5,315 nt of DNA from an uncultured Micromonospora sp. (GTDB taxonomy: Bacteria; Actinomycetota; Actinomycetes; Mycobacteriales; Micromonosporaceae), in the NCBI GenBank assembly GCA_937951935.1, contig CALGAM010000041.1, forward strand, positions 1-5,315. The letters are read 5' to 3'. Below, piece by piece: positions 1-4,566 of the stretch; positions within the stretch are counted from its first letter, which is position 1, and every line of letters begins with the position of its first letter. The position numbers and the translations under genes are program-made. The notes beneath the pieces were generated by a model that saw nothing but the letters and a program-made list of their open reading frames with translations, did no database searches and was not told where the DNA came from.

Positions 1-311
1 CCGTGCCGGTGCGCGGTGCGGATCACCCACGGGGAGAGCAGCGGGTACGGATTGTGCAGGTGCAGCACGTCCGGCCGGAACTCGGTGATCAGCCGGTTCA
101 GCTCCTGCTGCGCCCGGGGTGCGTAGATCGGGGAGAGCGGCAGCAGCGCCTTCTCCACGGCGGAGAACCGGGCGATCTCGTCGGAGGAGCGCAGGAAGGG
201 CGCGACCTCCACCCCGGCCGCCCGGAGCTGGTCGATCTCCTGGTCGACGATGGTGTTCTCTCCGGACGGCTGCGCCTGTCGGTAACGGTTGTGCGCGACG
301 ATCACCCGCAC
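1..311 (-). CDS. GT4-family glycosyltransferase, N-terminal part (cut by left edge)
   Basis: The minus strand reads in frame from a GTG at 311 to the window edge for 103 codons without a stop. The start VRVIVAHNRYR (residues 1-11), followed by QPSGENTIVDQE (14-25), is the usual opening of GT4 (GT-B fold) glycosyltransferases: a first beta strand, then a Ser-Gly-Glu-Asn loop. PDVLHLHNPYPLLSP (80-94) is the typical 'D-V-[IVL]-H-[VL]-H-N' strand of the N-terminal acceptor domain. The C-terminal nucleotide-sugar domain lies outside the window, so donor and acceptor cannot be named. A cytoplasmic, probably membrane-associated role in extracellular polysaccharide or glycoconjugate assembly is inferred from the family and from the sugar transferase about 1.3 kb away. 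GTG 311 is chosen because GAAAGGA (326-320) lies 8 nt upstream; GTG 305 is the in-frame alternative. Family call firm, substrate unknown. Confidence 0.87.
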   Translation of the reverse strand, partial: MRVIVAHNRYRQAQPSGENTIVDQEIDQLRAAGVEVAPFLRSSDEIARFSAVEKALLPLSPIYAPRAQQELNRLITEFRPDVLHLHNPYPLLSPWVIRTAHRH

Positions 312-319
312 GCCGGTCG

Positions 320-326
320 TCCTTTC
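320..326 (-). promoter_or_regulatory. Ribosome binding site of the glycosyltransferase
   Basis: On the minus strand GAAAGGA (326 to 320) is followed after 8 nt by the GTG at 311. The spacing and the AAGGA core favour GTG 311 over GTG 305. Confidence 0.65.
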
Positions 327-381
327 TCGCGGCCTGACCGCGGCTGCGCCGGGGCACGTGTCGGCGGCGCCCGCGGGTTGG

Positions 382-393
382 AACGCTACCGTT
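382..393. promoter_or_regulatory. Candidate bidirectional promoter core (overlapping -10 elements)
   Basis: The only AT-leaning spot in the 88-bp divergent gap is AACGCTACCGTT, an imperfect dyad (AACG-N4-CGTT). The plus strand gives TACCGT (387-392) and the minus strand TAGCGT (388-383). Both fit the actinobacterial -10 pattern TANNNT, and they share base pairs 387 and 388. The plus hexamer ends 7 nt before the GTG at 400, so transcription would start at or next to that codon, which also lacks a Shine-Dalgarno. The minus hexamer would leave a leader of about 65 nt before the glycosyltransferase GTG. No convincing -35 box is visible on either strand. This is motif reading, not mapped transcription. 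Confidence 0.45.
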
Positions 394-399
394 TGTCTC

Positions 400-1281
400 G
401 TGCCCGAGTTACCGGAGGTGGAGGCCCTCGCCGGCTACCTGCGCGAGCGGGCGGTCGGGCGCCGGGTGGACCGGGTCGAGATCGCCGCGGTCAGCGCCCT
501 GAAGACCTACGACCCGCCGGTGTCGGCGGTGGCCGGCCGGATCGTCGCCGACACCGGCCGGCACGGCAAGTTCCTCGACGTCCGCCTCGACCGCCCCGAC
601 GACGCGGCCGGGGAGCCCCTGCACCTGGTGGTGCACCTGGCCCGGGCCGGATGGCTGCACCACCGCGAGTCGTTCGCCTCCGCGGCGCCGCTGCGACCGG
701 GGAGGGGCCCGGTCGCGCTGCGGGTACGCCTCGACGACGGGTCCGGTTTCGACCTGACCGAGGCCGGTACGCAGAAGAGACTCGCCGCGTACCTGGTCAC
801 CGATCCGGCGCTGGTGCCCGGGGTGGGCCGGCTCGGGCCGGACGCGCTCGCCGCCGACCTGGCGACGTTCCGCGAGCGGCTGCGCAGCCGCCGCGGGCAG
901 GTCAAGGGGGTGTTGACCGACCAGGAGGTGCTGGCCGGGGTGGGCAACGCGTACTCGGACGAGATCCTGCACGCGGCGAGGCTGTCGCCGTTCGCGCTGA
1001 CCAACCGGCTCTCCGACGACCAGGTGGCGGCGCTGCACGCCGCGACCCGGCAGGTCCTCGGCGACGCGGTCGCGCGGTCGACGGGGCAGCGGGCGGCGGA
1101 GCTCAGGGGCGAGAAGCGCGCCGGGCTGCGGGTGCACGGCCGAACCGGGCTGCCCTGTCCGGTCTGTGGCGACACCATCCGTGATGTCTGGTTCTCGGAT
1201 TCCAGCCTGCAGTACTGCCCCACCTGCCAGACCGGGGGGAGGCCGCTGGCCGACCGCCGGCTGTCCCGGCTGGTCCGCTGA
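400..1281 (+). CDS. Fpg/Nei-family DNA glycosylase (AP lyase), divergent paralogue
   Basis: The 293-aa protein has the length and order of Fpg/Nei base-excision repair enzymes, which remove oxidised bases and nick the abasic site. It opens VPELPEVE; loss of the initiator residue exposes the catalytic Pro, followed by the catalytic Glu3. The beta-sandwich Lys is K57 in GRHGKF. The helix-two-turn-helix carries GVGNAYSDEILHAARLSP (180-197) with the conserved Asn183. The C-terminus has a zinc finger C253-x2-C256-x16-C273-x2-C276. Several recognition residues differ from classical Fpg: the 'HLGM(S/T)G' strand reads HLARAG (79-84), the 'RRFG' loop reads TQKRL (124-128), and the finger loop reads FSDSSLQYC where Fpg usually has a Gly-Arg-x-Thr. 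A tail of 17 residues follows the last Cys. The chemistry is therefore probably kept while the substrate (8-oxoG or another lesion) is open. GTG 400 is the start because the protein must begin (M/V)PELPEVE. There is no Shine-Dalgarno. The gene is divergent from the glycosyltransferase and looks monocistronic. Confidence 0.9.
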   Translation: MPELPEVEALAGYLRERAVGRRVDRVEIAAVSALKTYDPPVSAVAGRIVADTGRHGKFLDVRLDRPDDAAGEPLHLVVHLARAGWLHHRESFASAAPLRPGRGPVALRVRLDDGSGFDLTEAGTQKRLAAYLVTDPALVPGVGRLGPDALAADLATFRERLRSRRGQVKGVLTDQEVLAGVGNAYSDEILHAARLSPFALTNRLSDDQVAALHAATRQVLGDAVARSTGQRAAELRGEKRAGLRVHGRTGLPCPVCGDTIRDVWFSDSSLQYCPTCQTGGRPLADRRLSRLVR

Positions 1282-1290
1282 ACCGCCGCC

Positions 1291-1317
1291 GGTCGCGCCG
1301 ACCACGCCGCCGGTGGT
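1291..1317 (+). terminator. Weak hairpin region after the glycosylase gene
   Basis: Just after the stop codon two small alternative stems are possible: GGTCG-cgc-CGACC (1291-1303) and ACCAC-N7-GTGGT (1301-1317). They overlap by three bases, so only one can form fully at a time. No T-tract follows. It is a possible terminator or 3'-end stabiliser for the glycosylase mRNA, with weak support. Confidence 0.25.
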
Positions 1318-1347
1318 GACGCACCGCGCCTGGTTGTTGTGCGATCC

Positions 1348-1369
1348 TGACTGTACGGTGAGTAGTCAC
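1348..1369. promoter_or_regulatory. Dyad-rich possible operator upstream of the sugar transferase
   Basis: In 22 bp this site holds TGAC (1348-1351), GTGA (1358-1361) and TCAC (1366-1369). They form TGACT-N11-AGTCA and GTGA-N4-TCAC, two nested dyads. TACGGT (1354-1359) also fits TANNNT. TGAC and GTGA half-sites resemble those of the developmental regulator BldD, whose published consensus has TnAC and GTnA separated by 5 nt; here the gap is 6. The site lies about 80-100 bp upstream of the best -10 for the sugar transferase. It is a candidate protein-binding site only. Confidence 0.3.
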
Positions 1370-1371
1370 GG

Positions 1372-1400
1372 CCTGCTGGCGGGCAAATCCGCCCAGCAGG
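1372..1400 (+). terminator. Intrinsic terminator-like hairpin
   Basis: CCTGCTGG plus CGG (1372-1382) pairs with CCG plus CCAGCAGG (1389-1400). This gives 11 base pairs with a single bulged C at 1392 and the loop GCAAAT. It is the strongest stem-loop between the glycosylase and the sugar transferase. The following bases (TCATGAAC) are not a T-tract, which is common for actinobacterial terminators. It probably separates the two transcription units, being upstream of the candidate TATAGT promoter. It could instead act as an attenuator if transcription starts near 1366. Confidence 0.5.
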
Positions 1401-1425
1401 TCATGAACCGCCCGGCTCTGGGCTC

Positions 1426-1436
1426 TACTGTCGCTC
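1426..1436 (+). repeat. Direct repeat copy 1, TACTGTCGCTC
   Basis: TACTGTCGCTC (1426-1436) recurs as TACTGTCCCTC at 1510-1520, 10 of 11 bases identical and 84 bp apart (about eight helical turns). The copies flank the candidate TATAGT -10. They may be paired regulator sites or coincidence. Confidence 0.3.
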
Positions 1437-1453
1437 CTCCTCATCGGTATAGT
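1426..1453 (+). promoter_or_regulatory. Candidate promoter of the sugar transferase (-10 TATAGT)
   Basis: TATAGT (1448-1453) matches the TATAAT -10 consensus at five of six positions and stands out in this GC-rich sequence. A -35 is poorly defined; TACTGT (1426-1431) lies 16 nt upstream but is only a loose match to TTGACA. Transcription from about 1460 would give a leader of roughly 167 nt before GTG 1627. Confidence 0.5.
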
Positions 1454-1477
1454 GGCCCGGTCCGCGACTCCGAGGCG

Positions 1478-1496
1478 GCCGGCAGTTGTTGCCGGC
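1478..1496 (+). promoter_or_regulatory. Leader hairpin upstream of the sugar transferase
   Basis: GCCGGCA (1478-1484) pairs perfectly with TGCCGGC (1490-1496) around the loop GTTGT. It lies in the expected 5' leader of the sugar transferase mRNA. An in-frame TTG at 1486 falls inside this loop, which argues against TTG as the start. A smaller self-complementary element, CCCCGTGGGG, follows at 1531-1540. I recognise no known riboswitch class. Confidence 0.4.
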
Positions 1497-1509
1497 GGAG
1501 CGGGCGGCG

Positions 1510-1520
1510 TACTGTCCCTC
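1510..1520 (+). repeat. Direct repeat copy 2, TACTGTCCCTC
   Basis: Second copy of the 11-bp element at 1426-1436, with one mismatch. This copy would be inside the transcribed leader if transcription starts near 1460. Confidence 0.3.
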
Positions 1521-1609
1521 GGGTCGGCGTCCCCGTGGGGCCTGCATGGGAGAGACTGTGACGGTGGGCGACCCAAGCCCTCATGGCGATTGGGCGGCAC
1601 GTGTCATGC

Positions 1610-1616
1610 GGGAGGA
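1610..1616 (+). promoter_or_regulatory. Ribosome binding site of the sugar transferase (decides the start)
   Basis: GGGAGGA is a near-perfect Shine-Dalgarno and ends 10 nt before GTG 1627. It is only 1 nt from GTG 1618, and it lies inside the reading frame if ATG 1546 or ATG 1606 is used. It therefore points to GTG 1627. Confidence 0.65.
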
Positions 1617-1626
1617 CGTGGCAGAG

Positions 1627-3189
1627 GTGACGACGAGCCTCGAGCGCCCGGTACGCGACGCGGGCCGACCGGATTCACTGCGCCACGTCGACAGCTTCGA
1701 GGTCCAGCCGCCGAGCCCGCCGAAGACCAACGGTGTCCCGCGTTCTGCCTGGACACGGGCTGGTCGTCGGGCGTCCCGCTGGCACCGCCCGTACATCTCC
1801 CTGCTCCTGCTGCTCGACTTCGGCGCGGCGGTCCTGGCGAGCTGGATCTCGATCTCCCGGTTCGAGCAGGCGCGGGCCGGCTTCCACATCACCGACGACG
1901 ACGCCACCTGGTTCAACACCGTCGCCTACCTGCTCCTCCCGCTGGGTTGGTTGGTCGTGCTGTGGGCCAACGGCGCGTACGACCGGCGCTACCTGGGGCT
2001 GGGCACCGACGAGTTCAAGCGGGTGACCCGGGCCGCGGTGGCGGTCGCGGCCAGCGTCTCCTTCCTCGCCTTCGCCACCAAGACGGCCCTTTCCCGGCTC
2101 ACCGTCGGCACCGTGCTGCTCGGCGCGATGCTGCTGATCCTGCTCGCCCGCTACCTGGCCCGGAAGGTCCTGCACATGCTGCGCCGGCACGGCGGCCAGG
2201 CCACCCAACGGGTGGTGTTGGTCGGCACGCTGCCCGAGGCGCTGCAGGTCTACAAGGCGGTCAGCCGCAGCCCGGCGGCCGGGCTCGTCCCGGTGGCGAT
2301 CCACCTCACCGACGGCTACGCCGCCGCCCGGGGCGTCCAGACCCCGATTCCGGTGTACGCCGGGCGCGACCTCCTGTCGCTGGTCCGGGAGGTCGGCGCC
2401 GACACCATCGCGGTCTGCGGCTCGGCCAGCGCGGAACCGGGCGAGCTGCGCCGGCTCGCCTGGCAGTTGGAGGGCTCCGGCGTCGACCTGATCGTGGCGC
2501 CCCAGCTCACCGACATCGCCGGCCCTCGGGTGCACATCCGGCCGATCGAGGGCCTGCCACTGCTGCACGTCGAGGAGCCGACGCTGTCCGGGCCGGCGCT
2601 GCTGGCGAAGAACCTGCTCGACCGGCTCGTCGCCGCGGTCGGACTGGTCCTGCTCTTCCCTCTCTTCATCGCGATCGCGATCACGATCCGGATCTCGGAC
2701 CCCGGACCGGTCTTCTTCCGGCAGCCGCGGGTCGGGCACGAGGGACGGACGTTCAAGGTCTGGAAGTTCCGGACCATGTACGTCGACGCCGAGCAGCGGC
2801 TGGCCAGCCTCATCGACCAGAACGAGACCGACGGACTGCTGTTCAAGATCAAGAACGATCCCCGGGTCTTCCCCGCGGGGCGGTTCCTCCGGGCCAGTTC
2901 GCTGGACGAGCTGCCGCAGCTCATCAACGTGCTCAAGGGCGAGATGTCCCTGGTCGGCCCCCGGCCGCTGCCCGCCGACGACGGCGACTTCCTCGGCGAC
3001 GTCCGGCGCCGGCTGCTGGTCCGCCCCGGCATCACCGGGCTCTGGCAGGTCTCCGGCCGTTCGGACCTCTCCTGGGACGAGGCGGTCCGGCTCGACCTCT
3101 ACTACGTCGACAACTGGTCGCTGGCGTACGACCTGGCCATCCTCTGGCGCACCATCGGGGTGGTGCTGGCCCGCAAGGGCGCGTACTGA
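1627..3189 (+). CDS. Polyprenyl-phosphate sugar-1-phosphate transferase (WbaP/WcaJ-type, exopolysaccharide initiation)
   Basis: The 520-aa membrane protein should transfer a sugar-1-phosphate from a nucleotide sugar to undecaprenyl phosphate, the first step of exopolysaccharide or capsule repeat-unit assembly. A Pro-rich polar tail (1-55) is followed by four hydrophobic segments near 57-75, 98-118, 136-151 and 159-177. A Rossmann-like domain follows (about 194-313, starting RVVLVGTLPEA). The C-terminal bacterial sugar transferase domain (PF02397 type) starts with a hydrophobic helix (about 330-355). It carries the signatures FRQPRVG (364-370), KFRTM (380-384), SSLDELPQLINVLKG (424-438) with the catalytic Asp427-Glu428, MSLVGPRP (440-447) and RPGITGLWQVSGR (466-478). 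Length and architecture match large WbaP-like enzymes and no key motif is missing. GTG 1627 is chosen for its Shine-Dalgarno and because codons 1546-1626 often end in A or T (GGA, ACT, CCA, CCT, CAT), unlike the gene body. ATG 1546, ATG 1606 and GTG 1618 are alternatives. The sugar substrate is unknown. Confidence 0.93.
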   Translation: MTTSLERPVRDAGRPDSLRHVDSFEVQPPSPPKTNGVPRSAWTRAGRRASRWHRPYISLLLLLDFGAAVLASWISISRFEQARAGFHITDDDATWFNTVAYLLLPLGWLVVLWANGAYDRRYLGLGTDEFKRVTRAAVAVAASVSFLAFATKTALSRLTVGTVLLGAMLLILLARYLARKVLHMLRRHGGQATQRVVLVGTLPEALQVYKAVSRSPAAGLVPVAIHLTDGYAAARGVQTPIPVYAGRDLLSLVREVGADTIAVCGSASAEPGELRRLAWQLEGSGVDLIVAPQLTDIAGPRVHIRPIEGLPLLHVEEPTLSGPALLAKNLLDRLVAAVGLVLLFPLFIAIAITIRISDPGPVFFRQPRVGHEGRTFKVWKFRTMYVDAEQRLASLIDQNETDGLLFKIKNDPRVFPAGRFLRASSLDELPQLINVLKGEMSLVGPRPLPADDGDFLGDVRRRLLVRPGITGLWQVSGRSDLSWDEAVRLDLYYVDNWSLAYDLAILWRTIGVVLARKGAY

Positions 3190-3191
3190 CG

Positions 3192-3207
3192 CCGCGGCCG
3201 GCCGCGG
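3192..3207. repeat. Perfect 16-bp GC palindrome within a tandem 10-mer
   Basis: Two tandem copies of GCCGCGGCCG (3191-3210) create a perfect palindrome CCGCGGCCGGCCGCGG, starting 3 nt after the sugar transferase stop codon. It can form an 8-bp cruciform or contribute to the terminator just downstream. Confidence 0.6.
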
Positions 3208-3213
3208 CCGACG

Positions 3214-3249
3214 GGCGGGCACGCCGGTGCGTGTCGTCACCGGCCCGCC
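3214..3249 (+). terminator. Terminator-like hairpin after the sugar transferase
   Basis: GGCGGG (3214-3219) pairs with CCCGCC (3244-3249), and CCGGTG (3224-3229) with CACCGG (3238-3243). This gives a 12-bp stem with a four-base bulge (3220-3223) and the loop CGTGTCGT. There is no T-tract. With the adjacent palindrome it probably ends the sugar transferase transcript and insulates the downstream two-component genes. Confidence 0.55.
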
Positions 3250-3297
3250 GGCCACCCGGCACCTGACGAGGGCTTGGCGAACCCGGTCCGTAGCGGT

Positions 3298-3302
3298 AAG
3301 GA
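3298..3302 (+). promoter_or_regulatory. Ribosome binding site of the histidine kinase
   Basis: AAGGA lies 7 nt before GTG 3310 and supports that start over the upstream in-frame TTG at 3274, which has no well-placed Shine-Dalgarno. No clear promoter hexamers are visible in 3250-3297. Confidence 0.65.
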
Positions 3303-3309
3303 TCACCCC

Positions 3310-4545
3310 GTGGGGCCGAACCTGTCCGCGGCGATCGCCGTGGTCGTGATGATCAGTGCGTTGGGCGGCGCGCTCTTCGCCGTCGTCCGGTTGCGGGCCC
3401 GACAGGGCATCGTGACCGCCACCCAGCGCGCCACCTACGAGGTTCTGCACACCGCCGGGCTCGCCGCCGAACCGCTACGGACGGGACTGAGCCCGGCGAG
3501 CGCCGCCAAGGCGGTACGCCACCTGCGCGCCCTGGTCGGCTCCGTGGGGTTGGCGCTGGCCGACCGGGACCAGATCCTCGCCCTCGACGGCCAGGGTGGG
3601 CACCACGGCGACCAGTTGCGCTCCGCCGCCGTCAAGACGATCGAGAGCCGCCGCTCGACGGTGCTGGGCGACGCCGAACTCCGCTGCGACCGGGTGGACT
3701 GCCCGGTCCGGGGTGCGGTGGTCGCGCCGCTGACCGGGCCGGACGGCCGGGCGGCCGGGGCGCTGATCGCGGTCACCGACGACCAGCCCGCGCCGGGGCT
3801 GGTACAGGCCGCCCTGGAGACCGCGCACTGGGCCGGCTCCCAGGTCGCCCTGGCCGAGCTGGACTCGTCCCGGGAGCGCCTGGCCAGGGCCGAGGTGCGC
3901 GCGCTGCGCGCGCAGATCAGTCCGCACTTCATCTACAACGCGCTGACCGCGATCGGCTCGTTCGTCCGGACCGACCCGGAACGGGCCCGCGAGCTGATCC
4001 TGGAGTTCGCCGAGTTCACCCGGTACTCGTTCCGGGCGCACGGGGAGTTCACCACCCTGGCCGAGGAGCTGCGCTCCATCGACCGGTACCTCACCATCGA
4101 GCGGGCCCGGTTCGGTGACCGCCTCCAGGTACGGCTGCAGATCGCCCCCGAGGTGCTCCCGGTCAGCGTGCCGTTCCTCTGCCTGCAGCCGCTGGTGGAG
4201 AACGCGATACGGCACGGCCTGTCCCGAAAGCCGGGCGTCGGCACGCTGAGCATCGAGGCGCGGGACGCCGGAGCCGAGTGCCACATCACGGTCGAGGACG
4301 ACGGCGTGGGGATGGATCCGGCCGTCCTCGTCGCCGGGGTCGGCGACCCCGGCGACGGGGGCGAGGACTCCGGCCAGCACGTCGGTCTGTCCAACGTGGA
4401 TGAGCGGCTGCGGTCGGTCTTCGGCGACCAGTTCGGCCTGGTCGTGGAGACCGGCATCGGTTCCGGCACGAAGGTGAGCATGCGGGTGCCGAAGTTCCAC
4501 CGTCATGTCCGGGCGAGCCCAGGGCCTCGCCCGGCGAGCAGTTGA
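3310..4545 (+). CDS. LytS-type sensor histidine kinase
   Basis: The 411-aa kinase should autophosphorylate on His and pass the phosphate to the regulator encoded 21 bp downstream. One N-terminal membrane helix (about 6-26) is followed by a GAF-like cytoplasmic sensor domain (about 36-174). A polar, probably coiled-coil helix (about 176-200) leads into the LytS/YehU-class His-kinase domain (PF06580 type). Its H-box QISPHFIYNAL has the phospho-acceptor His206. The ATPase domain shows the N-box LQPLVENAIRHGL (Asn298), the G1 box EDDGVGMD (329-336) and the G2 region HVGLSNVDERL (357-367), so all catalytic motifs are present. It lacks the multi-span 5TM sensor of classical LytS, so the signal is probably cytoplasmic. 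The sensor domain carries Cys126 and Cys131 just before its last strands (RGAVVAPL). GTG 3310 is chosen for the AAGGA 7 nt upstream. The ligand is unknown. Confidence 0.92.
   Translation: MGPNLSAAIAVVVMISALGGALFAVVRLRARQGIVTATQRATYEVLHTAGLAAEPLRTGLSPASAAKAVRHLRALVGSVGLALADRDQILALDGQGGHHGDQLRSAAVKTIESRRSTVLGDAELRCDRVDCPVRGAVVAPLTGPDGRAAGALIAVTDDQPAPGLVQAALETAHWAGSQVALAELDSSRERLARAEVRALRAQISPHFIYNALTAIGSFVRTDPERARELILEFAEFTRYSFRAHGEFTTLAEELRSIDRYLTIERARFGDRLQVRLQIAPEVLPVSVPFLCLQPLVENAIRHGLSRKPGVGTLSIEARDAGAECHITVEDDGVGMDPAVLVAGVGDPGDGGEDSGQHVGLSNVDERLRSVFGDQFGLVVETGIGSGTKVSMRVPKFHRHVRASPGPRPASS
4511..4532 (+). other. Stem-loop at the kinase/regulator junction
   Basis: GGGCGAG (4511-4517) pairs perfectly with CTCGCCC (4526-4532) around an 8-nt loop. 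It lies in the last codons of the kinase gene, 34 nt before the regulator start. It could influence mRNA processing or relative translation of the two genes, or be a by-product of GC-rich coding sequence. Confidence 0.3.
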
Positions 4546-4553
4546 CCAGGAAA

Positions 4554-4558
4554 GAGGA
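4554..4558 (+). promoter_or_regulatory. Ribosome binding site of the response regulator
   Basis: GAGGA lies 8 nt before ATG 4567, between the kinase stop and the regulator start, giving the regulator its own good translation signal. Confidence 0.7.
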
Positions 4559-4566
4559 CCGGTCGG

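Noticed and set aside
388..396. ACCGTTTGT, matching the LytTR half-site pattern, upstream of the glycosylase
   Set aside because: LytTR sites are paired direct repeats about 21-22 bp apart and I find no partner. The match is better explained as part of the -10 dyad.
3..1184. Plus-strand open frame (393 codons) across the glycosyltransferase, the divergent gap and the glycosylase
   Set aside because: It overlaps two genes with clear family motifs, crosses their promoter region, and encodes low-complexity Arg/Gly-rich sequence.
1601..1620. ATG 1606 or GTG 1618 as start of the sugar transferase
   Set aside because: The Shine-Dalgarno GGGAGGA lies within or immediately beside these starts, whereas GTG 1627 has normal spacing. 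They remain possible minor alternatives.
1282..1626. Search for a small gene or tRNA in the 345-bp gap
   Set aside because: No cloverleaf, and no short frame with a ribosome binding site and the G/C third-position bias of the neighbours. The open frames here are extensions or shadows.
1452..3266. Long plus-strand open frame (604 codons) overlapping the sugar transferase in another frame
   Set aside because: The translation is Arg/Pro/Ala-rich with no motifs, while the 1627-3189 frame carries complete glycosylphosphotransferase signatures.
1675..3450. Very long open frame on the minus strand antisense to the sugar transferase (591 codons)
   Set aside because: It mirrors a gene with strong family motifs, and its product is a low-complexity Arg/Gly/Asp/Pro-rich sequence with no recognisable domain. 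Long antisense frames are expected in very GC-rich coding DNA.
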